Assembly: GCA_963971305.1 (NCBI GenBank)
Contig: OZ020308.1
Coordinates: forward strand, 17,269,092 to 17,333,091
Length of the DNA stretch: 64,000 nucleotides
Reading direction: 5' to 3'
From: Arcuatula senhousia
Taxonomy: Eukaryota; Mollusca; Bivalvia; Mytilida; Mytilidae
Under the pieces are notes generated by a model. That model did no database searches, was not told where the DNA came from, and worked only from the letters and a program-made list of their open reading frames with translations. The translations under genes and the position numbers were made by a program. This document shows, in pieces, positions 10,845 to 21,895 of this stretch; the first letter of the stretch is position 1; the number at the start of each line of letters is the position of its first letter.

Positions 10845-12931
10845 ATGGACCATAATTTTCAAATACCTGGAAGCCCAGACTGGAGAAATGGCAAAACAAC
10901 CGCTCAATGTAATAGATATATGTTAGATAATCAGTTACACTGTGACATAGAATTTATTGTCGGAGAAGAGAAAGAAAGAATAGCTGCTCACAAGTATATA
11001 CTGATAAGTAGGAGTGAGGTGTTCGAAGCAATGATTACAGGACTAATGCATGAACATTCCGATGTGATAGCAATTCCAGACATTACACCTTCAGCTTTCC
11101 GGAAATTATTAGAGTAAGAATTATTTTATTTCAATGAAAACATCTTAAGAGAAACTATGTAGGATTTAGCCTTTCTTTTGTCTACAGGATGTGAAACTTT
11201 AAAATAAAACCCTTGAATTTCCGCTTGAAAAGAATGGGGTATATAGTGATACTGGTAGATCTGTTAATTAATCTTTGTGTCCGTCTGTCTGTTACACCTG
11301 AAACTTGCAACGCATCCTAAACCACTTGGTGGATTTTCATTTTGAATATTTATGTTTAAAATTTTAGATAATTTTGAATGACCATACATATTGTAGATGT
11401 ACACCCTCTATGATAAAAAAGTATCGAATTGATCTTTAAGGTCAGAGAGAGCGGAGATATTTATCTAGTTTTTGTGTGGATAGTCGGTGAAACTAAAAGA
11501 ACATTTTAAAGAAACTTATTAAAGGAACTCAAGCCAATTAGGAAACACATTAAATAAAATAAGAAAAACAATTGTTCTTTAAACTTTGCTTAGTATGAAA
11601 ATGTCAAAGCTTATTAGGCGCCCTGTTACTCTAATGTTCAACACTAATGATACTGGTGTTTTTAAGAAAAGCGCTGAATCTTATATATATGGTGTTCATG
11701 AATATGTCGATATTATTTTTTTTTTATTTTGTTTTGCAGATTTATGTACTGTGACCATACAAGGATCGAAGAACAAGATGCTTGTGACATTCTCTATGCT
11801 GCACGGAAATATCTAGTCATTGATTTAGTACATCGTTGTCTGCAGCGATTAAAAACTAAAATGTCGGTCGAGAACGTGTGTTTAATACTTAGTTATGCTG
11901 ACGACCAAGGAACAGTTAATTTATGTCTAAAATTCATATATAGATATCCGTCTGAAGTGTTAAAATCAGAGGGTTTCTGTCAACTTACAGCCGAAAATAT
12001 AAACGTAATAATCCGAAGCAGTAGACTGGCAGTTTCAGAGGAGGAGATTTTCAATTCTTTGATAAAATGGTCGGAACAAGAATGTTTAAGGGGAGGACTA
12101 GAAGTTCTACCAGAAAACCAATATAAAGTTATGGGTGAAATATTGAACTATGTCCGCTTTGGTCGTATGAAATCCGAATATCTTTTTAGTGTGTGTAAAA
12201 AATATTTACCTATAGAAATATATACTGATATTGTTGAAAATATTGCATTCCGTCCTGAAGTCCGAGATGTTGACGAACACAGCAGCAACTCGCCTGTAGC
12301 AGGAGCACGACCTTTACATTCCAATACTGCGTGTGCTGCAGAGGTTTCTAGAGAAACAAACCTCATGCCCTATGGTATGTCAAGCTTAGTACTTGATGGA
12401 AGCATTGAACCAGATTGCGTGCCCGACGATACGTCGGAAAAATCGTCTTGGCGGGATCAATTTACAGTTTATCGATTTGGAAAAGATTCCCACGCCCGAG
12501 GCAAAATTTACAGCGGTTTTCCAGACACTATTTCTTTTATGACATCAAAAGACGTTGAATTAGTAGCTATCTTATTATATGGAAGCTGTGAATCCGCTGG
12601 AACATACGAAATTCACCTTGAAATTTGTCAAGATCTCTCTGGCAATCTCTCTCTTATCTACTCATCAGACCATGAACTAGGGACCAATGGTTTCAAAACA
12701 ACCTACGAATTACCCTTGACTCAAACTGTTCCTATCGAGAAAGATCGCGTTTATACATTGAGGGCCCTCATCCATGGTCCTACCAGTTATTTTGGTACAA
12801 ATGGGAAAGCCGAGGTAAGAAGGAATGGTGTACAGGTACTGTTCCTCACCAACGAAGACGACTTTGGGATGAATCTGACCACTACGGAAGGCGGTCAGTT
12901 TCCCGGTCTTGTCTTTGAAAAACCCACGTAA
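10845..12931 (+). CDS. BTB-BACK-PHR domain protein (BTBD1/2/3/6-like), gene 1
   Basis: Two coding exons, 10845-11113 and 11740-12931, join in phase 2 (GA|A) to give 486 aa. The BTB domain spans about residues 20-128, with YMLDNQL, CDIEF, AAHKYILISRSEVFEAM and, after the intron, EFMYCD and LYAARKYLVIDLVHRCL. A BACK domain follows at about 130-240 (FNSLIKWSEQECLR, VRFGRMKSEYL). A variable linker comes next, then a C-terminal PHR domain at about 335-483 (FRFG-like start YRFGKDSHARG, ILLYGS, YTLRALIHG, GGQFPGLVF). The length fits the family. Family members act as Cullin-3 ubiquitin-ligase adaptors in the cytoplasm; the substrate cannot be read from sequence. The start is the first ATG, and the context DW(R)..KT..CN matches the family N-terminus. 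A possible poly(A) signal AATAAA lies at 13240. Gene 2 at 30.4 kb is a tandem paralogue with the same intron. Confidence 0.93.
11225..11480. repeat. Element fragment inside the intron of BTB gene 1
   Basis: The intron holds GTGTCCGTCTGTCTGTTACA followed by CCTGAAACTTGCAACGCATCC and a GGTGGATTTTCATT stretch. This resembles the microsatellite-plus-unit part of the hairpin-ended repeats elsewhere in the window. It does not interrupt coding sequence. Confidence 0.45.
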
Positions 12932-13536
12932 CAACCGGGCACCAAGACAGATAGGACACGACTATGACCCCGATGTCGTAGGTTATCCGTTTTTTATCTG
13001 CTTTGGTGCCCAAACTCTTCAGAACCTGGCAATTTGGATCAATACCAACAGGTATGTTCTAGAATGATTCAGTAGAGTGAATATTCAGAGAGATTCAAAT
13101 GTTTGATTGGCTTGATTTTATGTTATTGATTCGGAAAGGTAGTGGGTGCAGACTATATGAACACATGGGCAAAACCTAGGAGTATATACATGATATAGGC
13201 AGTGAGAATGAAACGGGAAGTGTACGAGTATGTGCAGTGAATAAACGAACGACCATGAGGGATATGGATGCATCTAAGTAATATCAAGGGAAATGAAGTT
13301 AAAAAAATATAAAAAGGCCATCCGGTCCGAGATCTATTCAACGATTTAACGATAGCAGAAAACGATTTAATGAGACTCGATCAAGTTCGGATAATAAACA
13401 ATACATCAAATGAGGAATAACAGTATATTTGATGAATTAAAAAAGATATAAGGATATTTGTAAAGACCAAAGTCTTACTTGACATAAAATGTGTTCAAAT
13501 CTTATGCAAATGTTTATATGTTTTATATCTTGAATT
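12932..13536. other. 3' flank of BTB gene 1
   Basis: Probable 3' UTR then intergenic DNA. AATAAA occurs at 13240, about 310 bases after the stop. No other gene is seen. Confidence 0.4.
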
Positions 13537-13538
13537 AA

Positions 13539-13798
13539 GGAACCGACCATTTAACTTGAAATGGGGGGGGGGGGGGGGCTTGTTAGTTTTTTTTTTTTGC
13601 CAGTTAGAATTTTTTAAACATCTTTTTTTTTTTCAAAATTATTATTATTTGATATGACCGAAATCCCTCAACGGAGTTTTTCTTCCTTAAACCTCAGCTG
13701 ACAAAATATTGTTTTTTTTTATTGAAAATCAGATTCAAAATATTTTTCTTTAGGTAAAAACCAAACCCCCTTGACCCTTCAAGTTAAAGGATCGGTTC
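13539..13798. mobile_element. MITE with ACCGACCATTTAACTTGAA ends
   Basis: The inverted ends AACCGACCATTTAACTTGAA and TTCAAGTTAAAGGATCGGTT enclose about 260 bp with long G and T runs. It is an uninterrupted copy of the element that is split at 15231-16888, which makes it a useful empty-site comparison. Confidence 0.75.
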
Positions 13799-14350
13799 TG
13801 ATATATGAAACGCCTCATATCAATCATGAGTCCACTCTTTAATCACGTCAGTTTGCTCATTAGACTGTCTCAACTTCTTTGTGCTTTTAGTTTAAGCGCT
13901 AATCATAGTATCATATAATTTTCATATTAAATAATGTTTTAAGAGTCACTTTTGTTATTTATTAAGCCAAAGAACATCAATCAATGTACTAGAGGAAGCG
14001 TAGATTGCAAAGAACGTTTTTAGACAAAAATCTTTAGATGCACCTATTACAAACAAGTTACCGGGATAACTAGTACATGTAGTACCGTGTATCTTTTTTA
14101 AACACATTCTGTATCAAGAAGTTATTGCTGCACATTTGCTTCCTGTCAATGTTAGAATTTGGGAATTTCCAAATGTACTTTAGCATGTTAAGTCGGCCAA
14201 AGTTCACTCTGTTAACACAAAAAAGCCTGAAATCTCAAGGTCTGAAGAAGTAAAAAGAAAACATCAGTACATTCTGAAAAAAAACCACAATTAAAACACA
14301 CCAAAGACAAGTAAGCACGCAACACAACAGAAGCATATATGATATAGTAT
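13799..14350. other. AT-rich intergenic DNA, no gene seen
   Basis: No supported exon or repeat. Confidence 0.4.
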
Positions 14351-14379
14351 AATGATGTACAGCCATTATCCTTTGTCTA

Positions 14380-15125
14380 CATTTGATTTTCAACTGTCTG
14401 CCTATCATGCGTCTTTGTCTGTTCATCTATTTAGCTTTCCTGCCTCATTCTTCCGCCTGCTATTTTTTATTCGGATTTATTCCTTTTATCAACTTATATA
14501 CAATTTGCTCTTTTACCTTCCTATTTTTTCCATTTCGTCTTTTTATAATCTTGCTCACTTGTCTGCTTATTCGCTTGCTCTTTTGTCTGTTTAAAATCAT
14601 ACTCAGTCTATAGTCTGGCTATGATTCCCAATTTTGCTCTGTTAACTTGTCGCTTATAATCTTGCTCAGTCTATCTTCTTGTCTTTCTTTTTTGTTTATT
14701 TATCTTGCCCTTTTATCTGCTTATGATCTTGCTCTTTTGTCTGTATATGAAATTTTGCTCTTTTGTCTGTATATGAAATCTTGCTCTCTTGTTTATATAT
14801 GAAATCTTGCTCTTTTGTCTGTATATGAAATCTTGCTCTTTTGTCTATATATGTGAGGGGGCGGTGGTACGAGGGTTGAGGGGGGTGGTGAGTGGGGGTG
14901 GAAGGGGCTGGGAGCGGGGAACGAGGGAGGACGGGGTACGGGGTTGAGAGGGTGGGAAGCGGGTGTGAAAGGGGCGGGGAGCGAGGGTGGTGGGTGCGGG
15001 AGCGGGGGAAGAGGACCCCCCTGTCTGCCCCTCCATATTTGAAATCTTGGTCTTTTTTAAGTTAATGATCCTGCTTTTTTGTCTGTTTGTGGTATTGCTC
15101 TTTTATCTGCTTATTAGACATAATG
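14380..15125 (+). repeat. TTGCTCTTTTGTCTG minisatellite, 26-bp units
   Basis: Pyrimidine-rich tandem sequence becomes regular from about 14750, with 26-bp units TTGCTCTTTTGTCTGTATATG plus AAATC. A related degenerate stretch is at 22100-22310. The open frames here are repeat artefacts. A G-rich block interrupts it at 14852-15037. Confidence 0.7.
14852..15037 (+). repeat. G-rich purine block inside the 26-bp repeat
   Basis: About 185 bp of GGGG runs separated by short spacers, flanked by interrupted 26-bp units (TATATG on the left, CCATATTTGAAATC on the right). Its base composition is unlike anything around it, and the + strand could form G-quadruplexes. The Pro/Ser-rich frame on the - strand is a composition artefact. 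Confidence 0.65.
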
Positions 15126-15348
15126 CCCCGTCTATCTTCTCTTAATTCACTGAACCATGCATAAAGCTGATGCCAGATTTCATGATGATGATTTTTTATA
15201 TGCTCATATCCAGATATCCATGCGTATCAGTAAGGGACGGACCATTTAACTTGAAAGGGGGGTCTTGTTTTTTTGTTTTGTCCGACATAATATTTTTTTT
15301 CATTAATATTTATTAGCATTATTTTATATAGCAGAAATTCTACTTCAG

Positions 15349-16769
15349 CAGTAGCGGATCCAGGGGGGTGTCACCCGGTGCACGTGACACCCCCCTGAGG
15401 TTCACAAATATTGTTTCACTGGCACACTTTCTATATAAATCGATCACGCAATTCTAGCTTGATATGGCTAGCTACATGTAAATTGCTAAATAAACATGTC
15501 ATAGGTTAATCACTCATTTTACCTTTTGTTAATTAAGTTCTTTTGATCAGTGATCGAAGTGTAAAATTTTGATAAATTAAAAAAATATACATTTTCAATA
15601 ATGACATAAAAGAATCTCTTCGAATTGTATAATTTGTAAAAATCAACAGCTTTTTGAGAAATAACGACGTAAAGCTCTCGCACATGAAAAGTTTTGCATG
15701 AATTCCAACATTTTTAAAAATAATATTTGAGCCATGTTTTATACTGTTCAGAAATTTTAAGAATTATAAATTCATTAGTTGCATTTATGTAAAAAATGGC
15801 GAAACTTTGGCCACTGAAACATTGTTTTCTTAATTGTACGTGTTCACTTGCATGAAACAGTGTAAGTTGATATTTTTGTACAACCATCGTCCGTCTATTG
15901 ATGACCCTCAATTTACGAATCTCACCAGGGACCGACTTTCTTGTTGTCAAAAACACGTTTAGTTTCGACTGGCAAATAAGCCCACAGCAGCGCTAAGTCT
16001 TGCCATTAAAAGTCCACTAAAAAGCGCTCAGAAAGCTGACTGGGATGTGTGCACCAGGTTGTTATAATGAGACAGATCTGCATGTCATATTGAATACCGT
16101 GGTCGTCATGCTATAATACATATCAATAGTGGCTCATCGTGTTGAGGAACATTCCTCGCACATTAAATATTCCTGCTGCAGGTTTGGCTACATGAAATTG
16201 TATGAACCCTAGGATTCTGCTGCAGGAAGCTGAATTGCAGGTTCATACCCATCAATCCTCAGTTTTCCAGTGGAAGTCGAAACATTCTCCCCTGATTGCC
16301 CTTGAGTTCATATTTCCTCCATCGCCATTTCATTTTCATTGTGTCACCCCTATCGTGTTCATCTCACTGATATGGCCGCCGAAATCGCACAACTTGGGAG
16401 TTTTGAAAGAATTTCGCAACCTGCTTCTCAAGACGAATGATAATTTTGCCACCATATATACGACCCAGGGGTTCTTATCTCGATTACCCATCGAGAGAAG
16501 AACCCCTGGGTTGCCGATGATGCGTGTGGACTGAAAGGGACCGCTTCGGATGCTGCACTTGTAACTGCATGAACTTAAAATATTCTCTTACAAAAGAACT
16601 ATATTACCGAATTTACAAAGGTCAAATTCTATTTTGTTTAATATTAAGCATGTTAGTTAACAGGGGATATTGCCATGTTAATAGAATGATTTTCTTTTTT
16701 TAATCTTGAACTTTATGACTTAACGTCATTTGGTGACACCCCCTTGACAAAATCCTGGATCCGCCCCTG
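15349..16769. mobile_element. hAT-like non-autonomous element, 1421 bp
   Basis: The terminal inverted repeats CAGTAGCGGATCCAGG and CCTGGATCCGCCCCTG are flanked by the direct repeat TTCAG (15344-15348 and 16770-16774). CAG-starting ends with a 5-bp duplication fit some hAT groups, but the superfamily is an inference. No transposase was found. The frame at 16202-16534 (110 codons) has no recognised family. A strong hairpin lies at 16463-16511. Confidence 0.75.
16463..16511. other. Near-perfect 22-bp hairpin
   Basis: The arms 16463-16484 and 16490-16511 pair at 21 of 22 positions around a 5-base loop (TACCC). The stem begins ACCCAGGGGTTCTT. It could be an element-internal regulatory structure or a small-RNA source; there is no other evidence. 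Confidence 0.7.
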
Positions 16770-16888
16770 TTCAGAATATATTTTCTTGACACTCTGATGT
16801 CAAAATAATTTTTTCATCAAAAATAATTTTCAAAATTATCTTTTGGGATAAAACCAAGCCCCCTTCAAGTTGAATGGTCGGTCCCTAA

Positions 16889-17044
16889 ATCACATAAATG
16901 TTCATGATTATATCATTCATCTTTTATATAAAACTAACTTAAAACTAATAGCAACCTTAAGTATGAATTATTAAGACCCTTCTTTTTCTGTGACCAATCA
17001 ATCAAAAAGTTAATAAGGCAGGTACAATTTAATGGCATATTTTT
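16889..17044. other. AT-rich spacer
   Basis: Nothing recognised. Confidence 0.4.
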
Positions 17045-18960
17045 GTCCCCCGCCGCAACGCGGAGCGGGGACTTGGAAATGCCGGTGTCCGTCCGTCCGT
17101 GCGTCCGTCCGTGCGTCCGTCCGTGCGTCCGTCACACTTTTTTCGTAACACTTTTCTCAGTAACTACTAATCCTAGGGTTCTGAAATTTTGTATGCAGAC
17201 TCCTATAGGGGTCCCCTAAGGTGTAAGTGATTTTCAGGTCAGTCTGACATCTACTTCCTGTTTAACGACTTAGTAATTTTTTCTCCCATAGGCTCAATGG
17301 TAAATTTTTCGTAACACTTTTCTCAGTAACTACTAATCCTAGGGTTCTGAAATTTTGTATGCAGACTCCTATAGGGGTCCCCTAAGGTGTAAGTGATTTT
17401 CAGGTCAGTCTGACATCTACTTCCTGTTTAACGACTTAGTCATTTTTTCTCCCACAGGCTCAATGGTAAATTTTTCGTAACACTTTTCTCAGTAACTACT
17501 AATCCTAGGGTTCTGAAATTTTGTATGCAGACTCCTATAGGGGTCCCCTAAGGTGTAAGTGATTTTCAGGTCAGTCTGACATCTACTTCCTGTTTAACGA
17601 CTTAGTCATTTTTTCTCCCATAGGCTCAATGGTAAATTTTTCGTAACACTTTTCTCAGTAACTACTAATCCTAGGGTTCTGAAATTTTGTATGCAGACTC
17701 CTATAGGGGTCCCCTAAGGTGTAAGTGATTTTCAGGTCAGTCTGACATCTACTTCCTGTTTAACGACTTAGTAATTTTTTCTCCCATAGGCTCAATGGTA
17801 AATTTTTCGTAACACTTTTCTCAGTAACTACTAATCCTAGGGTTCTGAAATTTTGTATGCAGACTCCTATAGGGGTCCCCTAAGGTGTAAGTGATTTTCA
17901 GGTCAGTCTGACATCTACTTCCTGTTTAACGACTTAGTCATTTTTTCTCCCACAGGCTCAATGGTAAATTTTTCGTAACACTTTTCTCAGTAACTACTAA
18001 TCCTAGGGTTCTGAAATTTTGTATGCAGACTCCTATAGGGGTCCCCTAAGGTGTAAGTGATTTTCAGGTCAGTCTGACATCTACTTCCTGTTTAACGACT
18101 TAGTCATTTTTTCTCCCATAGGCTCAATGGTAAATTTTTCGTAACACTTTTCTCAGTAACTACTAATCCTAGGGTTCTGAAATTTTGTATGCAGACTCCT
18201 ATAGGGGTCCCCTAAGGTGTAAGTGATTTTCAGGTCAGTCTGACATCTACTTCCTGTTTAACGACTTAGTAATTTTTTCTCCCATAGGCTCAATGGTAAA
18301 TTTTTCGTAACACTTTTCTCAGTAACTACTAATCCTAGGGTTCTGAAATTTTGTATGCAGACTCCTATAGGGGTCCCCTAAGGTGTAAGTGATTTTCAGG
18401 TCAGTCTGACATCTACTTCCTGTTTAACGACTTAGTCATTTTTTCTCCCACAGGCTCAATGGTAAATTTTTCGTAACACTTTTCTCAGTAACTACTAATC
18501 CTAGGGTTCTGAAATTTTGTATGCAGACTTCTATAGGGGTCCCCTAAGGTGTAAGTGATTTTCAGGTCAGTCTGACATCTACTTCCTGTTTAACGACTTA
18601 GTCATTTTTTCTCCCACAGGCTCAATGGTAAATTTTTCGTAACACTTTTCTCAGTAACTACTAATCCTAGGGTTCTGAAATTTTGTATGCAGACTCCTAT
18701 AGGGGTCCCCTAAGGTGTAAGTGATTTTCAGGTCAGTCTGACATCTACTTCCTGTTTAACGACTTAGTCATTTTTTCTCCCATAGGCTCAATGGTAAATT
18801 TTTCGTAACACTTTTCTCAGTAACTACTAATCCTAGGGTTCTGAAATTTTGTATGCAGACTCCTATAGGGGTCCCCTAAGGTGTAAGTGATTTTCAGGTC
18901 AGTATGCCCCTTCAACAATATAACGTTCAACGGGCGGGGGACCTGGAATCTGTTCTTGTT
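17045..18960 (+). mobile_element. Hairpin-ended element with eleven 166-bp units
   Basis: The left end GTCCCCCGCC with stem GCAACGCGGAGC is followed by a (TCCG/TGCG)n microsatellite. Tandem units then start with CTTTTCTCAG at 17151, 17317, 17483 and every 166 bp to 18811. The right end GGGCGGGGGACC is the inverted core of the left end. Units differ at very few positions. This is the layout of pearl/CvA and HINE-type non-autonomous Helitrons in molluscs and arthropods. No ORF of note. Confidence 0.85.
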
Positions 18961-19029
18961 TGTTTTGTTTCTTCATATCAGTATGTATATGTGTATAAAG
19001 TTTCATGATGATATCTGAAAACCTGAAGT

Positions 19030-19252
19030 TAACCTAAATATAACGACCCGTCAACTGAGATCGGCGATAGCGAGAACACTTGAAATTGAACGAGGCAAAT
19101 ATCGTGGGACTCCGGCTAATCGAAAGTTTTGCAAACTATGTAAAGACGGAGTTTCGATAGAGGATGAAAAACATATTCTAGTACAGTGTCCATCATACCA
19201 AGACAAGAGGACTACTCAAGATAAGATTCTGCTAAGTCAATACTTAAATTAA
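19030..19252 (+). pseudogene. Non-LTR retrotransposon ORF, C-terminal fragment
   Basis: An open frame reading RSAIARTLEIERGKYRG, then RKFCKLCKDG, EDEKHILVQCPSY and a stop at 19250-19252. The CX2C...H...C arrangement followed by P-[SA]-Y is typical of the zinc-binding C-terminus of non-LTR retrotransposon polyproteins. There is no reverse transcriptase core, so it is a 5'-truncated remnant. Confidence 0.7.
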
Positions 19253-19279
19253 GGAAACTCCACCCATTTTACTTAAGTG

Positions 19280-19605
19280 GTTTGCATAAAACTTCTTAAA
19301 CGAAGTATTTCCTTAGTAAAATCTTAGTTTCTTTACCATTAAAAACGAAAGAATACCAGTTAAGATTACTTCTAATTTTAGCAAACCATTCAAACAATAC
19401 ACCAATGAAGCCACGTTTGAAACATTAAAATTATCCAAAAAGAGGACTTTATTGCAGTAATTGATGATTTAAATAATTGTCCAAATTCTCCTCCGCCATA
19501 TTGGGATGATCGTACCTGCAGTTACGATCATCAGGTTGACGACAGTGCTAAGGAAATCTTAGTTTAAGGAAGCCTTAACATAAGAAGTTTTATGCATACG
19601 GCACC
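19280..19605. mobile_element. MITE with TGCATAAAACTTCTTA ends
   Basis: TGCATAAAACTTCTTA near 19283 and its exact complement near 19580-19597 form 16-bp inverted repeats. Further imperfect pairing (TTTCCTTAG, AAATCTTAG) lies inside. The interior is non-coding and contains a GATCGTA...TACGATC hairpin. Confidence 0.6.
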
Positions 19606-19814
19606 AGTAAATTAAAAGTTTAAAGAAAGCTTTCTTTTGATTTAAAGTTTAAGAAAGTTTTATTTTTGATTTTAAAGACATAATGCCCAGTCTCGCAACA
19701 TTTATTTTTCCCGCATATATCAAACCATAAATTGATCTCAACAGTATAGTTTTTTTGATGATTTCTGTATGCTAATGTATATGGGTATACAGTTGCATGA
19801 TGAAATCAAAAATA

Positions 19815-20172
19815 CATCAAAGTTCCAGACAACAAATTTTGCTACGCCTGACGCACGTTTCGTCTATTCAAGACTCATCAGAGGCGCTCTACCAAAAGCC
19901 ATGATTGAAAATGCCAAACGCTATATGAATATGAAGAGCCTTGAACAATAAAACCGAACATGCCGAACTGGGAAATTATTATAATACTTCTTTGATGAAT
20001 ATTAATGAAAACAAAGTTCCAGAACTTAGTAAATTTTTCTACGCCTGGCGCGCGTTTCGTCTATTCAAGACTCAATAGAGGCGCTCTACCTAAAATATTG
20101 AAAAAGCCAAAACCATATGATTATTAAGAGCATAGAACAATTAAACCAAAATTATCGAACTTGGGAGCCAAG
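19815..20172 (+). repeat. Two direct copies of a dispersed repeat
   Basis: The segment starting AAAGTTCCAGA (19818 and about 20013) continues with CTACGCCTG, CGTTTCGTCTATTCAAGACT and GAGGCGCTCTACC in both copies, about 200 bp apart. The 60-codon frame in copy 1 is not preserved in copy 2, so coding is unlikely. Confidence 0.65.
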
Positions 20173-20365
20173 TCGTGCAATATCACTCAACTTCAAGAAT
20201 GAATATATCAACTATAATATCATCAAAGAGATGGTAAACATCAACAGAAACGACACCAGGACAGTAAGAGACGATTATAAGATTCAAAGAAGCCAACAGA
20301 AACTGTTTACCGTCGCACAGAAGAAGGGGTGTAAAATTGTATTTGTCGAGCGATTTAAACACTAG

Positions 20366-21112
20366 ACCCTATAGATATTGTATTTAATTGTAAATAGAAT
20401 ATGTACAAAGATATTTTTTTAAATATTATATAGGATTTAAATAAAAGTTGTACATTGACCGAGTTTTTTTTATTGGTAGTCAACAAAAACTTAAAGAAAA
20501 TCAATAGCAATTCATAAAAAATGACAAAGACAAAAGGTATTCATAACGGGCAGACCAGAAAAAAACGGAAAAAAAGAACCAAAAAGGTTGAAAATAAAAA
20601 TATCAAAACGGGTATAAACACGATTAATTTGGTTATGCTGTATATCGATATTTCAAAGAGTAATCTCTCATTAGCAGCATTTGAATCAAAACATTGGAAG
20701 GTCAAAAAACAAAAGTCTAGAATTAAAGTACCAAAAGCCAAAAAGTTCGAACATGGAAGCCAAATCCAGCACCGATGAGTAAAGGAAAGAAACCTTGTGT
20801 TTTAAACAATTTTGATTTATGCAATCGTAAATTTCAATGTCAAAAATATAAATTTATTGGTAAATTCGTGTCAAACAAGTCTGACGACCAGCCTTGTGAT
20901 AAGCCATACAATAAAAAAAAACATGCCAAAAAGGGCAAACTAATAAAAAAAACAAGAGAAAATGAGGAAGAGGAGGGGGTAAAGCTATACAACAAAACAA
21001 GAATACGAGTCTTCTCACAATACAAGACCCCGTAAAGGGGCGGACTTAAACAAAAGAGCATAAAGGGATATGCCATTCAGGAGGATGAATCACAATACAG
21101 GAGCCCATAAAG
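20366..21112 (+). other. A-rich region with two overlapping Lys-rich open frames
   Basis: Frames at 20521-20778 (85 codons) and 20775-21035 (86 codons) overlap by ATGA. Both are very rich in Lys, with blocks such as RKKRKKRTKK and KKKHAKKGKL. The strand is strongly A-rich, which by itself produces Lys codons. No family is recognised and I do not call a gene. They could be remnants of a nucleic-acid-binding ORF of a mobile element. Confidence 0.3.
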
Positions 21113-21895
21113 GGTTAAAGATAGAATTAGGGTTTGTATTAGGGTTAGCGTTAAGGTCACGTAGGGTTAAATATATGGTGAGGGTTAGGATAAGGGTAAG
21201 GGTTAGTATAAGGGTGAGGGTTAGGGTGAGTATAAGGGTTAGGGTAGGATTAGGGTTAGGGTTAGTATAAGGGTTAGAGTTAGTGTTAGTATTAGGGTGA
21301 GGGTAGGATTAGGGTTAGAGTTAGAGTTAGTGTTAGTATTAGGGTTAGAGTTAGTGTTAGTGTTAGTATTAGGGTTAGGGTTAGAGTTAGTGTTAGTATT
21401 AGGGTGAGGGTAGGATAAGGGTTAGGGTAAGATTTAGTGTTAGTATTAGGGTGAGGGTTAGGGTTAGTATTAGGGTTAGGGTAGGATTAGGGTTAGGGTT
21501 AATATTAGGGTTAGAGTTAGTGTTAGTATTAGGGTGAGGGTAGGATTAGGGTTAGGGTTAGAGTTAGTGTTAGTATTAGGGTTAGGGTTAGGATTAGGGT
21601 GAGGGTTAGTATTAGGGTGAGGGTTAGGATTAGGGTTAGGGTTAGTATTAGGGTGAGGGTTAGTATTAGGGTTAGGGTTAGTATTAGGGTTAGGGTTAGT
21701 GTTAGTATTAGGGTGAGGGTTAGGGTTAGTATTAGGGTTAGAGTTAGTGAACTTAGTATTAGGGTGAGGGTTAGGATTAGGGTTAGGGTTAGTATTAGGA
21801 TTATGGTTAGTGTTAGTATTAGGGTGAGGGTTAAGATTAGGGTGAGGGTAGGATTAGAATTAGGGATAGGGTTAGAGTAAGGATAAGGGTTAAAG
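21113..21895 (+). repeat. Degenerate TTAGGG-type (telomere-like) array
   Basis: About 780 bp of GTTAGGGTTAG, GTTAGTATTAGGG and GTGAGGG variants. TTAGGG is the telomeric hexamer of molluscs, so this is either an interstitial telomere-derived block or a telomere-like minisatellite. The Arg/Val-rich frame through it is an artefact. Confidence 0.85.

Larger units (their letters stand above)
15231..16888. mobile_element. ACCGACCATTTAACTTGAA MITE split by a 1.4-kb insertion
   Basis: The ends GGACGGACCATTTAACTTGA (near 15235) and TTCAAGTTGAATGGTCGGTCC (near 16864) match the intact copy at 13539-13798. The two halves total about 240 bp and align with the intact copy across the insertion point. Confidence 0.75.

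Noticed and set aside
14845..15036. Pro-rich - strand frame in the G-rich block
   Set aside because: Composition artefact of a G-rich strand.
17151..18976. Regular repeats considered as a CRISPR-like array
   Set aside because: Repeat units are contiguous 166-bp blocks without unique spacers, in a eukaryotic genome.
21599..21880. 93-codon Arg/Val-rich frame
   Set aside because: It is a direct read-out of the degenerate TTAGGG array.
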